DNA from: Spinacia oleracea
Taxonomy: Eukaryota; Streptophyta; Magnoliopsida; Caryophyllales; Amaranthaceae
DNA length: 64,000 bases
Reading direction: 5' to 3'
Assembly: GCF_020520425.1 (NCBI RefSeq)
Contig: NC_079490.1
Location: 1,240,001-1,304,000, forward strand
Of the stretch, positions 33,016 through 45,592 are shown one piece after another. Position 1 is the first letter of the stretch, and the number at the start of each line of letters is the position of its first letter. A program made the position numbers and the translations under genes. The notes under the pieces are model-generated. The model saw only the letters and a list, made by a program, of their open reading frames with translations, had not been told where the DNA came from and made no database searches.

Positions 33016-34231
33016 TATGAGTTAGACATTAAGCATGTGGTAAACATTCTTATATTATGAGTTAGAGGCGTTTTTTTCGTGGGAGGAAACATGAACTTAT
33101 GTGAACTGAACTCATCTAAATTTATTAGAACCGATTAAATCCGATTGACATGATAAAAACATGATCAAACGTGATTGACCTGATAGGACCTGGTCTAATC
33201 GGATTGCAAGGGAGTAAACACAAGAGAGTCAACTCATACGTAGTAAGATCTTATTGAAACTTATAAGGCCTGATTAAAACCTATGTACCTGGTGGAATAT
33301 GATCCTAACTTATCTAAATTTATTAGACCTAAAACTTATTTTTTTTAAGGCAAAAAGAACGCACCTTTAGCCAAAGTTTCTTTTTGTAATCATGAGAAAA
33401 AATCCTTCAAAACTTGTTAACATGAATAAAAATTGAAGTTAAGTGTATATTTTGAAAGTCTAATATTTACGATTTTACCATGTGATTTGTACTATTCATC
33501 AATAACCACTATTGATTTAGAATCACCTGTTTCTGTTTCTTCATGGGAAGCTTATTAGATCCTGCACTAACTTATTATGAGAAAATATCTTGCAAAGCTT
33601 ATTAACATGAATGTGATAATCATGTCTTTTCGACTTCAGAAAGATCACTTAGTACTCCTGGCTTAGTAAAGTGATTAAGGAGTACTAATTAAGCTTGATA
33701 TCTTAATTGTGGTTTAGATATTCATAATCACTCACTTTACATGATAATGTGATTGACTTATTTTAATTGAGTGATTTGTGGACCCCTTGATGGAATTTGG
33801 ACCCCCTTCTCCAACCCAATTTGTTTTTATTTGCTTCTTTTATTTAGAACGGTTGATTTGAGGTTAATGATTCTTTTGTTTTCTTGATTAGATCATGCCC
33901 CAAATACAAAAGTGTGGACAATTTTCCACCATTTTCCCCAAAGTGGTAGGTAAGTCTGTTTCTTTCTCTTTCTGAAGTATGATCGTACAATGTGTTTTTT
34001 AACAATAATAAAGGGAAGGCGAGGGTTCTACTTGGCATACCACATCTAATTTCTCCGAGGGCGGCGTGCCCCATATTAGATATATCACCCCACTAAACGA
34101 CAAAATAGGGGTAAGATATCACCCGAGTTCCTCCATAGTTGTTTTTGTTCTTTTATAATTCGTTGTTTTTGCTTGTGTTTGGATTTCTTCCCTCACTCGA
34201 ATCAACTAAAAATAAAAAACAAACAAGGTAG

Positions 34232-34546
34232 AGCTGATCAACATTGACCTGGCCCGTTGGCCCGACCCGAAATTAGTGGATTTTGGGCAGAATATTTAGG
34301 TCTCTTTTCTAGGTTCGGCCCAGTCCGACTGATTTTTTAAAAATTTTGGCGGGTTGTGGACAACATAAAAGTACACTTTCAGTTATAAATGTGTCCCGGC
34401 CCAAAAATGGCCTGAAAAGCCGCTATTTTGACCCGAAATATCGGGTATTGCGTACACAAAACCAACCCGGAGCTTGGCCAGGCCCGACATAATGGGCAGA
34501 CTTTTAAAGCTCGACTTGGCCCGACTTGCCTTTTGATAAGGTCTTA
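34232..34546. mobile_element. hAT-like MITE, GC-rich family 1, degenerate flanks
   Basis: It starts TAGAGCTGATCAACATTG and ends TTTGATAAGGTCTTA, with CCCGACCCG-type interior words. No clean 8-bp duplication was found. Confidence 0.7.
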
Positions 34547-34589
34547 AATAAAGCGAAGACGAGGAGAGGGTAGACGGGGATTTGGGTTA

Positions 34590-34905
34590 CACAAATTCTT
34601 ATTTATAAGGGTTGTACAATAAATATTGTACACCATAGTAAAAGTTAACTCAAAATGTTTAAAAGTTAAGCTTATATATGTAAAAGTTTTCCATTTTTTA
34701 GTGATAAATTTTTTCATTTTAATAAAACTTATTTCTTCAAAATCACTAATAATGTATAAAATTAATCATTTAACTCTTTAAAATGTTTATCTATCAACGT
34801 TTTTTTTACTAATATAAAAGTTAACCAAAACTTTAAAGTTACAAAATATGGGTAAAAGTTATCTTGGTGTACAATAAATTTATTGTGCACCTAGTGCGCG
34901 CAAGA
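34590..34905. mobile_element. Inverted-repeat element with TGTACAATAAATATTGTACA arms
   Basis: GGTTGTACAATAAATATTGT near 34610 and GTGTACAATAAATTTATTGT near 34863 form opposing arms that continue into AAAAGTTAAC/GTTATC boxes. The class is undetermined. Confidence 0.5.
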
Positions 34906-35224
34906 CCTTTTGTTTGCGTTAACATTTAAATGATTCGGTTTATCATAGGGAAAAGAAATAGATCCCTTCGATTCTTCATCGATTCCTTTCCTTCTCCATT
35001 TCCAAACAAGGGAAACTGGTTTCGTCACATTTCCTTTCCCTCCAAATTCTTCCATCCAAATAGTCTCGAGATCTCCTAGGATATAAAAGTGCAAATTCAA
35101 TTGTTCTGAAGTGTAAAAAAAAAGTGTGGTTTCATTAGATGATAGTGAAAACGTCCCCCCTATTAGGTTAAAGAAAAGCGTGGTTTCATTAGATGATAGG
35201 GAAACGTCACACTGTTGTCAATTG

Positions 35225-35725
35225 ATTTTAGTGTAATTTTTGTTAGATTTATAAGTGGACCAAACTCTTTTCCCCCTTACTGGATTGCCCAAGTGTTTGT
35301 AGTGTAACTTCTGTTGGACTTATAAGTGGATCGAACTCTCTTCCTCCTTATTGGGTTGCCTAAGTGTTTGTAGTGTAACTTCTGTTAGACTTCTAAGTGA
35401 ATCGAACCCTCTTCCTCCTTATTGGGTTGCCCACGTGTTTATAGTGTAACTTCTGTTAGATTTATAAGTGGATCGAACTTTCTTCCTCCTAATTGGGTTG
35501 CCCAAGTGTTTGTAGTGTAACTTCTATTAGACTGATAAGTGAATCGAACTCTCTTCCTCTTTATTGGGTCGCCCAACTGTTTGTAGGGTAACTTCTGTTA
35601 GACTGATAAGTGGACCTAACTCTTTTCCTCTTTATCGGGTTGCCCAAGTATTTGTAGTCTAACTTCTGTTAGACTTATAAGTGGACCGAATTCTCTTACT
35701 CTTTATTGGGTTTCCGAAGTGTTTG
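35225..35725. repeat. Minisatellite: seven copies of a 71-72-bp unit
   Basis: The unit contains GTGTAACTTCTGTTAGACTT, ATAAGTGGATCGAACTCT and TTATTGGGTTGCCCAAGTGT. Copies of the first box occur near 35231, 35301, 35372, 35443, 35515, 35587 and 35658, so the period is very even. Just upstream (35113-35210) a GTGGTTTCATTAGATGATAG box is duplicated. Confidence 0.92.
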
Positions 35726-36208
35726 ATTGTGCACCAGACTAATATGAGAGGACCATCAAATAATGTACGAGATGTTGAACCACCCATGTCTGTTTTGAGT
35801 GGACTATGTGAAACTCTACCAACAACCATACATAATGTAAAATATGTAAAGAGGATATTTCGTTATGAAGGAGATGATAACAATTTAAAGGAGGGACATG
35901 CTACTTGAAAAATCAACATGCTACTTGAATATCCTCTAGTGGAATAAACTCTAATCTGATCACTCTGGAATTAAGTGGAGTTATATTTGCAGTTTCTTCT
36001 CTAAAAACCTGTAAAGAAAAGAGTCGAAAATATTAGTTTAAGGAAGACCTTTATCACTCTGAATGTGAAATGGGGTTTGTTCACTACCATTTTAGGTTTT
36101 GCTATGGAACAAGAAGGGGGCTTCTTCGTAATTTCATGATATGCATTAGTCAATAATTTACCATAAAAAATACTTGGTATAAACTTTGCAGTGTGTTTAA
36201 GTACATTG

Positions 36209-36386
36209 CTATGTTACTTGTACTTTGGAACTCATTTCGGGCACAAATACGTGTCTAAGTGTTGGACTCGGCTATTTTGTTAAATGCTTTTGGTCCAAAA
36301 TGAAGTGATCAATGTGCGTACTCATGTTGAGACTTGAGGAATCACCACAAGTACGTAAGGTAAAATAAAGAATCTAAATAACATAG
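36209..36386. mobile_element. hAT-like MITE, CTATGTTACTTGG family
   Basis: Ends CTATGTTACTTG and AAATAACATAG lie between 8-mers GTACATTG (36201-36208) and GTGCATTG (36387-36394), a 7 of 8 target duplication. Confidence 0.85.
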
Positions 36387-36420
36387 GTGCATTGTACATA
36401 CAAGAGTATATAACTATATA

Positions 36421-36688
36421 CTTCTTCTGTTTCTTATTAGATGACAGTCTGACATAATGTTATTTTGACACTATTTACTCAAGCTCATTTGATTTCCTTT
36501 TGTGATTTATATTTAAGAAAAAACATAGTTATGTGGGTTTTATTAGATTCGTTTTAATGAATATTTTTTAAATATCAACTTTTTATAATTTTTTTTATCC
36601 ATAATTGAAAATATTAATGTTTGAAATCGTGAATTGGAGAACATAACTAAAAAAGTTGTATGACTAAAAAGTTGTATGACGGAGGAAG
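36421..36688. mobile_element. Stowaway-like MITE
   Basis: Ends CTTCTTCTGTTTCTTATTAG and GTATGACGGAGGAAG are decayed Stowaway termini with TA on both sides. The same sequence type recurs at 57265-57515. Confidence 0.75.
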
Positions 36689-36755
36689 TACTATGTAGTA
36701 GACATTGTCTTAGGATGTGAGGAGTTAGGACTCTAGCTCGGGTAGGGAAAAAATG

Positions 36756-37023
36756 TAGACTTGATCAACATGAGCCCGACCCGAAATTTTGTGTGTTTGG
36801 GCTGATTTTTGGACCCAACCCGACCCGAAATTTCAAAACTTTAAATAGGTTTTGGCCATCATAAAACTACACTTGTAGATATAAATTTGTCCCAACCCAA
36901 AAGACCGACATTTCAAGCCTGACATAGCGGGTTTGGGCACAAAGGCCGACCAAATCTTGGCCTGGACCGACATACTAGCTGTTTTTTTATATCTCGGCCC
37001 GGCCCGCCTTTTGACCAGGTCTA
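36756..37023. mobile_element. hAT-like MITE, GC-rich family 1
   Basis: Ends TAGACTTGATCAACATGAGC and TTTTGACCAGGTCTA; flanks AAAAAATG and GACAAATG match only partly, suggesting an older insertion. Confidence 0.75.
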
Positions 37024-37835
37024 GGACAAATGTGAGTGACATGAATGCCTGCCTTCTGGGCCTTGGATATGTTAGTCACGCCAACCATGAAACTATGGTC
37101 TTTTTTAATAGGTATGGAGAAGGCCCATCCTTGGAGGGGTATAAAGGGAAATTCCTCTTACAATGAGCCTAGTTTTGTAATCTGGGCCTGATTACCGATC
37201 TGAGGATTAGTTAGCCCAATCCAAATTGAGCCCAGCGTGTTAACACTGATCACCCATTTTTAGTAAAGACATTTTAAGTGGACACCAAACTCTTTATGTG
37301 TTGATTTATAGAGACTATAGATTTTTATAGTTCACTTAATTATTTTAGCCAGTTTAGAAAAAATGTTTGGAGAGAATTTTGTTGTCCGAGAAGCAGTGCA
37401 TTCTCTTTACCTGAATTTTATTTATACGAACTTATTTTCTCTAAACCTTACTTATATTTGATATGAACTTATTACAATCTATTTGAACGGAACATAGCCT
37501 TAGTTGTGAAGTATTGAACTTGGATAGTCCTTGTTCTTACTAACTTAACTTCCTTAAAATGTAACTTATTTTTCCCGAAGTAAGTTAGAAATAAAGCGAA
37601 GGGAATAAGGCTAAGAACCCATTGCTCAGAAGTCAGAAACCAAGAGTCCAAGAGCATACATACACGTTCTATGTGGATTTATATTTCTGATGAAATCTTG
37701 ACTAAGGCCTTGTTTTTCTGAACTTTTTTTGGCTGAACTGAATTGAACTGAACTGAACTGAAATTAAGTCAAATAGAACAGGGCTTAAAGCCTTTTTAGG
37801 CTTTAAAATGATTTGAAAAGCCAAATTCTTAGCTT

Positions 37836-37985
37836 ACCAGTGGAATAAGAGGTTGTACCTGTGCGCAAAGCTCTTGCTATTTTGCCCAGGGTGTGGGAGA
37901 AGGTTCAAATGTACACAACCTTACCCTTATTTTCAGAAAGAGGTTGTTTCAGAGATCAAAACCGCGACCTTGCCAGAAACTTTAC
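37836..37985 (-). mobile_element. SINE-like fragment
   Basis: On the minus strand it reads CTGGCAAGGTCGCGGTTTTGATCTCT, then AAGGTTGTGTACATTTGAACC and CACACCCTGGGC, a series of boxes I associate with plant short retroposons. The ends are not defined. Confidence 0.35.
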
Positions 37986-37999
37986 AAATGGAATATTGA

Positions 38000-40538
38000 T
38001 TTGAAATAAGTAAAAAATTAGAATGGTAATGCAAATTCAACATAAGTCAGCTGATAAAAGTCATACACTCCTACCGTCCTACTGCTCCTATACAGTGTGT
38101 TAATCGATTCTGCACACATACTTTGTACATGAACAAAATCTCAATTATATTTCCTGCGATTTTTTGTCTAATAGTAAGCCATTATAGATGGTCTCTGTCT
38201 CTTTCCAGCAATTTCTTATTGCTAGACAATTGTTAGATCTGGCACAAGATCTTAGGCAAAGTGGATTTTGTTTCTTTTAACACAAACTACCAAATAGAGT
38301 GGGTTGGATGTTTATTAGAGTGAGTTTATCACAAGTCTGAAGGTGAGTTTGAAGGTGAGTCTGATTTACGAGTTTTGGATAATGTGATAAAATACTACAT
38401 CGAGTCTGGAAGTGAGTTTGAAAATCTGATGTACGAGTTTTGTTTTTAAAATATGACGTGTCTTTATTTATAATCTAAATTTGTTTTTGAAAATAAGAAT
38501 CAATTTTTTTTGACTTAATTGTATAAGGAGTACATAGGTGATCTTAATAGTAGTACGAACTACATTCAAGGCTTTATTTTGGCCAAAGCATGCCATGACC
38601 GCTCACGAAGTCCCAAATTTTCCTATTTAAGGTTAACAAGTTAATATTAAATAGATTTATACTAGTCTATCCCTCTTCGATCTCCTCAATAATCAAGTCC
38701 AGCTCCACCTTTGATACGTACATTGTTTATGTGAAAATAAAATACGAAGTAGCAAATGAGTGATGAATATGAGTATGGCTCCATTCAATGCATATCATAT
38801 CCATTGACATTCCCCCTTTATATCCATCATGTATGATATAGGGCGTTTTTTTATGTAATAACTCATGCCTACGACGAGTCCTTTTTCAGTTTCACAGAAA
38901 ATCTCCTCGAAAATTGAATGGAAGTCTAATCTATTCACTATGCCATTAAGGTCATAAATGATTGTTGAACCCACATAAATTCTCTTCCATAATTATTGTT
39001 GGAAGATCCTTATTGTACATAGGGGTAATAATCTTAATGAAAATGTAGTAAAGCTAATGTTCAATAGTTCACTTCTGTGAAGTACTCGTGTCAGACACGA
39101 ATATATGTCTAACAAATAACCAAGTAAGTTAAAAATTTAATTCCCAAGAAATTTGAAATTCACCCACATAAATAAGACGAGGATATTTCTGTTTCTAACC
39201 AACAGAATATGAAATTCAAATTCTTAGGTGCACCCTAGTGCACTCAGAGCTAGTACGTGCACCAAATGGCTTTTTTATGTCCATTGTTAGTCCTTCTCAT
39301 ACTTTTCTCGTGCACATGTAGAGTTAGATGCACCCTGGTGCGTCTTGGATGTGTTCAACACCTCATTGCTTCAACATGTTAAATTCTTAATGTTTATTCT
39401 TATATTTTTTAAAGCAATTTGTGGAATAATTTGTGTTATTTGTGATAGTAAATTCCCATGTGAGAATTTTTCTTTTGGATGATTAGGATTTCCATGTGAG
39501 TTGGGCATGTCTTGTTACATTTGCTTGCTACTATTATTGATATGGCCTTACCAAAAAGATTCAACATTGATATTATTGAGTGGGTTTTCTATTCAATCTA
39601 AGTAGCAATTTGAGTGGATGGAAATGGAAGTAGCAGAGTACAAGAATGGGTGTCTTTTATTTCTAAGTTACTCTTTGGACACATTCCATGTTCTTCCTTA
39701 TACAGAAAAAAAATCAAATAATACAAGGAAATGCTTAAGGTTTAATGTTTAGACAAGAAACACTATCATAATTTACAAATAGTGAAAACTAAAAATAAAT
39801 TTTTCTCTCTTTTTTGTTTACAAAATATATATTTTTTAGTGTTTCTTGTCATATATTTAATACTCTATAGTACGAAGTATATATATTACTCAATTATAAA
39901 AACTCCGTAATTGATAGGATTATTTTCCTATATCACCCGTAACAATATTATTGTCTTCTCACATTAAAAAAAAAACCTTAGATCAATCTACGCGTTTTAT
40001 TATAATTATTATTGACTACTCCGTATATTTATATCTTTTTTACATTGAACCCTAGAGAAAACTAAAATAAAGCATCTGAAGCACAATAAGATTTACATCA
40101 TTCTCATTTTCTTAGTCCCGTTTTGAAAATTGTGTTAACGATATATTTTAAAAGCGAGATAGAAGGGAAATGAATGTCTCGCTCTCATTCTTTTCCCCAA
40201 CCTTTTATTCAAATAAGGGAGTTTGTTCCTAATCCTTCTCTCTATTTCTTCTTACCCAATGTGAAACGAAAATCTGAATCATAACCCATATTATTCATAT
40301 GATTGGACATGATCATATGAGTGTTTGAATGACATGGTCATATGAGTGCTTGAATGATTGGCTCATAGCCATTGATTTTGGGGCCATATTTTACTTCTTA
40401 CACTGTTAAATGATTGGACAAAGCACATTTCTGTATGTTAAAAACAGAAAAACTTTATGAATTACACATGGATGATTCCCAATTAATGGTAAAGGGAGTA
40501 CTCTCTAATAGTTACCACATTGGTAATACTCTTATGCT
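38000..40538. other. Gene-poor AT-rich stretch
   Basis: No ORF with a protein-like composition, and no clear transposon ends. A small palindromic motif GGTGCACCCTAGTGCACTC occurs near 39229 with a relative near 39332. Confidence 0.5.
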
Positions 40539-40730
40539 CTATGTTATTTGGACTCGGATACTAGTGCCGGACACGAGTACGTGTTCAAGTGTCCTATTTG
40601 GGTAAATAGTGAAAAATCTCAGGATTTAAGTCGAAAATAAAGTATCTGAGTGTCTTATCCAGACCCATGTCGGAGTGTCGTGGATTCGACATGAGTACTT
40701 GAGGTAAAGTGAAAGGTCGGAATAACATGA
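40539..40730. mobile_element. hAT-like MITE, CTATGTTACTTGG family
   Basis: It starts CTATGTTATTTGGACTCGGA, ends GAATAACATGA, and is flanked by a perfect 8-bp duplication CTTATGCT (40531-40538, 40731-40738). A second, shorter copy without its own duplication follows directly (about 40737-40885). Confidence 0.88.
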
Positions 40731-41204
40731 CTTATGCTATTTTACTTGGATATGGATACTTATACAAGTGTCTGATTAGGCTTGAATTTTAGTCAAAAAT
40801 GAAGTTTTGAAGTGTCACAATCATATCCGAGTGTCGAAAATCGACATCAGTACTTAAGTAAAATGAAGAATTCGAGTAACATACCCAATAAGAAGAAAAT
40901 ATGAATTAGACACTTCACCTTACAATAATATGATATATAATGTGGTCCCATGTACTTTGCCTTTAGATTTGATTTCATGTGATTCTTTATTGTCCTTTAT
41001 GATTCATTAATAATTTATATGGAGTACTTCATATAAATTTCTCTTAGTTTAAGGATTAATTTTATTGAGAGATCACAATTACTAGCTCAAAATCAAGCTT
41101 ATTGAGCTAACCTGGAGATCATTATTGGAATATTTGTCTTACATTTCTGTTATGTCGGTTACTCTATACCATTACTGCACAACTTCATTAAATTCTCAGT
41201 TAAT

Positions 41205-41950
41205 TAAATAATCTTTAATGTACGTGTTTAATGAACTACACTAGCTACTACTGGCTGACTGGCTCTACTTAATTGGGTTGCAAAAACTTCCGACTTATTA
41301 ATTTTTTCGACAGGTAAGGGACAATGTTCTAACGGGTCGAAATCTCACTCAAGTCAACCAGAGACATAATAAGGTAAAAAACTACTTCTAAGTGTCATAG
41401 TGCTGTTTGATTCCACTTCTTTAAAGTTGTGAGATTCAAACCTTACAGTTAAAATTCAAAGAGTAATCTTTAACATACGTGTTTAGTGAATTGCACTATC
41501 TATTACGTAGTAGCTACTAAAGTGAGCGTAGTAAATACTTCTTACTTAAAGGGTATATAGTTCTTCAACAGGTAAGAGAAAGTGTTCTATCTGATCAAAA
41601 TCTCACTCAAGTCAATGCATTATATCTTAACAGACAAGACCCTTTAGGATTTGCACCTTTTCCTAAACTGCCACGATATGGTTTGATTCCAAATTTAAAG
41701 AGTAATCTTTAACATACGTGTTTAGTGAAAGTAGCTACTAAAAGTGTGCGTAGTAAATACTTCTTACTTGAAGGGTATATAGTTATTCAACAGGTAAGAG
41801 TCTAAGAGAAAGTGTTTTACTGGATCAAAATCTCACTCAAGTCAATGCATTATATCTTAACAGACAAGATCCTTTAGAATGTACACCTTATCCTGAACTG
41901 CCACGGCGTTATTTGATTTCAGTATCAACTACTTTAAAGTTGTGATGGTA
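41205..41950. repeat. Three-copy tandem array of about 240 bp
   Basis: A unit with TAATCTTTAACATACGTGTT, GAGCGTAGTAAATACTTCTT, CAACAGGTAAGAG and AAATCTCACTCAAGTCAATG occurs from about 41460 and about 41697, with an older partial copy from about 41209. Confidence 0.82.
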
Positions 41951-42299
41951 GAATCGAACCGAGTCAAACTTAAAGTTTGACTAGTTTGACCACAAATTGG
42001 ATTTCAACCAAGGTAACAAATTCAAACTCTTGGTTTTGACTTTGACAGATTTGTTTTTTCAGATAGGAACAAAGATTTGTATCCACTGACTCACTACTAA
42101 AATATGATATCATGTCTTAAAAATTCACAGAAATTAAGGGTAAGCAATTACTGTTTGCTAGAGTTGGGATTAAAAAGCCACAGAAATTAAGGGCAGCCCT
42201 AATAAATAAAGGCTAATATTCTGCAAGACATCCAGGACCCAAACCACTGAAACTCTGGACCCTTAACATTAAACACCCCTTCACAATTTCACATGGGCA

Positions 42300-42870
42300 T
42301 TGGCCTCACCACTTTCTACCTCATTTCCTTCTTCTTTCTAATTCAATTATTTCATTTATCTTTTTTTTTTATTCCAATCCTTATCTGTTTTTTTTCCTAC
42401 TTTCAAGGGTAAAGCAGTCATTTCATTACACCCTCCTCCTTTCTAATTCAATTATTCATTTATCTTTTTTTTTTATTATTAATTCTTGTACTTCCTCCGT
42501 TCCAAAAATATCGCATCATGGTTGATTTTTACTTCTCCAATCATTACTTTGACTATTAATATCTCAAATCGTTTAGAAGTAAAAATTTTAAAAAATTAAT
42601 ATTTGGAAAATATATATTGATACGAATCTAACATGACACCACGTACGAATCACAAAATATTGCCAAAGTCGTTGTGTTACTTGTGTGAATTGCGTAAAAA
42701 ACAAATGATTCGATATTTTCGGAACGGAGGAAGTATATTTTTTCCCTACTCTCAAGGGCAAAACAGTCATTTCACTACACCCTTCTTTTTTCTAATTCAA
42801 TTATTTCATTAATCTTTTTTTTCCCTACTCTCAAGGGCAAAATAGTCATACTACACCTTCCTTCTTCCCC
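42300..42870 (+). promoter_or_regulatory. LRR-gene promoter with repeated modules split by a MITE
   Basis: A module of CTCAAGGGCAAAACAGTCAT, then a CTACACCCT box, then TTCTAATTCAATTATTTCAT and a T-run occurs about three and a half times (42335-42480 and 42740-42865), interrupted by a Stowaway-like element at 42491-42733. ATATATATTT at 42871-42880, 82 bp before the ATG, is the likely TATA box. Confidence 0.65.
42491..42733. mobile_element. Stowaway-like MITE in the LRR-gene promoter
   Basis: Inverted ends CTTCCTCCGTTCCAAAAATA and TATTTTCGGAACGGAGGAAG are flanked by TA dinucleotides. Confidence 0.88.
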
Positions 42871-42961
42871 ATATATATTTAGAAACCCTTCTTTCCTAAG
42901 CTCAGCTCACTTCACTTCCTATAGCAAGAAAAAACACCAGAGTGAGAAGGACACACAAAAA

Positions 42962-44056
42962 ATGGAAGTTGGGTTTTGTTTCTGGGCAGTTGTACTGACA
43001 GTTATTACGGTTGTTAACGCCTGCCCGCCGTCAGACCGGGCAGCACTTCTGTCAATCAAAGCTGCCCTTCACGAACCGCATTTAGGCATTTTCAATTCCT
43101 GGACCGGACCGGATTGCTGTCACGGTTGGTACGGTGTGAGCTGTGATCCGTATATTCACCGGGTTGCCGACATTAACTTACGGGGCGAGTCTGAAGACCC
43201 GATCTTTCAACGGGCTCATCGGGTCGGGTACATGACCGGGTCAATTTCCCCAGCAATTTGCAAGTTAGACCGTCTCAGTAGCTTGACCATAGCTGACTGG
43301 AAAGGTATCTCAGGTGAGATTCCAAAGTGTATAACTTCACTCCCTTTTCTTCGGACCCTTGATTTAATCGGTAACCGGTTTACGGGTCGGATTCCGGGTG
43401 ATATTAACCGGTTAAAGGAGCTCACGGTTCTTAATTTAGCTGATAATATGCTAACCGGGTCAATTCCTCCATCGATTGTCAAGTTGACCCGGTTGATGCA
43501 TTTGGACTTGAGAAACAATAGGTTATCGGGTGAATTACCAAGTGAAATGGGTAAGCTTAAAATGATGAGTCGGGCTTTGTTGAGTGGAAACCGTCTTGGT
43601 GGGCCTGTACCCGTCTCATTATCCAATATCTATCGCCTTTCGGATTTGGATCTTTCGCTTAATCTGTTGTCGGGTCAAATACCCGATATGTTCGACAAGA
43701 TGCCGGTATTAGCATCATTGAACCTTGATGGTAATATGATTTCGGGTCAAATACCAAGGAGTTTGTTGAATTCGGGTGTGAGTATTTGTAACTTGAGCCG
43801 GAATGCGTTGGAGGGTCGGATACCCGATGTTTTCGGTTCGAAGTCGTATTTTACGGTTTTGGATCTTTCTCACAACCGGTTTAGTGGGCCTATACCCAAG
43901 TCCATTTCCTTAGCCGCTTACATTGGGCATTTGGACTTGAGCCATAACAACCTATGTGGGCCTATACCCGGCGGAGCCCCGTATGATCACCTCGAAGCGT
44001 CGTCGTTTGTTTACAATACTTGTCTATGTGGCAAGCCACTTAGTAAAAGATGTTAA
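42962..44056 (+). CDS. Secreted leucine-rich-repeat protein, DRT100-like, 364 aa
   Basis: A single uninterrupted exon. Residues 1-20 form a signal peptide (hydrophobic WAVVLTVITVV core), followed by an LRR N-terminal cap beginning CPPSDRAALLSIKAALHEP and including the paired-cysteine motif DCCHGWYGVSCD. About ten plant-type LRRs of roughly 24 residues follow, with the LxGxIP signature (for example FTGRIPGDI, LTGSIPPSI, FSGPIPKSI). The C-terminal cap ends CLCGKPLSKRC. There is no transmembrane segment or kinase, so the product is probably apoplastic. Length and order match the DRT100/polygalacturonase-inhibitor-like family. The DNA-damage name of the Arabidopsis relative rests on complementation work and does not prove that role here. 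The ATG follows a short leader rich in CTCA and AAAAACA, with a TATA box 82-91 bp upstream. No introns, frameshifts or missing caps are seen. Confidence 0.93.
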   Translation: MEVGFCFWAVVLTVITVVNACPPSDRAALLSIKAALHEPHLGIFNSWTGPDCCHGWYGVSCDPYIHRVADINLRGESEDPIFQRAHRVGYMTGSISPAICKLDRLSSLTIADWKGISGEIPKCITSLPFLRTLDLIGNRFTGRIPGDINRLKELTVLNLADNMLTGSIPPSIVKLTRLMHLDLRNNRLSGELPSEMGKLKMMSRALLSGNRLGGPVPVSLSNIYRLSDLDLSLNLLSGQIPDMFDKMPVLASLNLDGNMISGQIPRSLLNSGVSICNLSRNALEGRIPDVFGSKSYFTVLDLSHNRFSGPIPKSISLAAYIGHLDLSHNNLCGPIPGGAPYDHLEASSFVYNTCLCGKPLSKRC

Positions 44057-45466
44057 GAGTAACAAAAATGAATGTCTAAGCTACTTGGTTCTTTTAAATT
44101 ATCTTGGTCTATATATATATATTCCATTGAATTATTTATGTTAAGTTTTCAATGTTTTTTTAAGAATTTTAGGGACACGTTCCAGTATATTAATGTAAAT
44201 CAAGTCCCGTCAAAGTTTTGGGACTTTGGAGATGTTAAGTTTTCATTAAAAACATCTCAAATCTTATTGGTAATTTGGTTTTTCCTATAGATGTAGTATT
44301 GGTGGCAATATTTAGTTAATATTGCACATGCAACTATTAATTGCAAAGGAAATGAATTGATTTTGCGCCATGGCAATATTGATATTGACATGAAACATAC
44401 CAAGTGAAATGCACATGCATATGTGACTATAATGGGTGATGATAAAGGTCGCAAGTTGCGACAACATTTAGTTGTCGCAATCTTACGTGTCGAAGTTTAA
44501 TTGGTACATATAGACGCCACGTAGGCTATACTTCATCATAATATTTTTACTATCAATTCGATATTTTTACTATGAAAAATGTAAATAAGGTATTCGATGT
44601 AAAAAAAGAAACAAATTATAATATTAAGATTTTCCTACCTTTTTTCCTAACATGTATAATAGATTATTTAAGTTAAATGTTTTAGTTTCCAATTTAAATC
44701 ATGACACATAAGCATGACATGTCATCATTGTGACACAGCTTAGAAACATACCAAGTGAAATGCACATGCATATGTGACCATAATATCTCCACCTTAAATT
44801 GTCCATTAATGTACTTCATGAATTCAATATATCCATATAGGCACTCCTTTAGTTTGAAATTAATAACCACGTTGATAGTATAATTTGCACTAATAGTGTA
44901 ATTGTTGCGGGATGGAATATGCTTATCGTTATTGTCTATAGGTCATAAAGAATGAAGAATGGACTAACTAACACTCCTCCGTTAGAAACAGTTGCACCAC
45001 TTTCATTTTTTGCACTATTTATATATTAACTGACTCTCCTTTTACACATACATAAAAAAATAATCCGAAAATAAATGTTATCGTATAAAAAAATGGTTGG
45101 ATTAGTCTCAATTTATATACTTTTCAAATTATCAAAAAAAAGTTATTTTTACTAATAGATAATTAAAGATATTAACAGTCAAAGTTGTGCGTTGGCAAAC
45201 GTGAAAGTCAAAGTGGTGCAACTATTGTGCGTTTGGTGATTTTCACATAGTATTTGCTTCTGATACCTGTGGTTCAATCAATATAAGGGACACAATTATA
45301 CAAGAGGAAGTGTTTCCAGTGTGTTCCCTTAATGCTACATTTACATTTAACAGCACAATAAAATGTCGAAAAACAGATCTGTTCAGGCTTCTGACCTGAT
45401 GTATTGTCTTCTAAAACATGACATTCTGATTTTGTATATACTTCTGCAGCTTCTGATCTGATGTTT

Positions 45467-45592
45467 TAGACCTGACCAAATATAGCCCGCCCTACTGGCC
45501 CGGCCCGAAAAAGTGTGGGGGTTGGGCACGTTTTTGTGTGTTAAACCCCAGCCCGGCCCGGCCCGAACTGTGATCACCCCTGTGATAGTTAA
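45467..45592. mobile_element. hAT-like MITE, GC-rich family 1, short
   Basis: Ends TAGACCTGACCAAATATAGC and TGATCACCCCTG; flanks TGATGTTT and TGATAGTT are partly alike. Confidence 0.65.
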
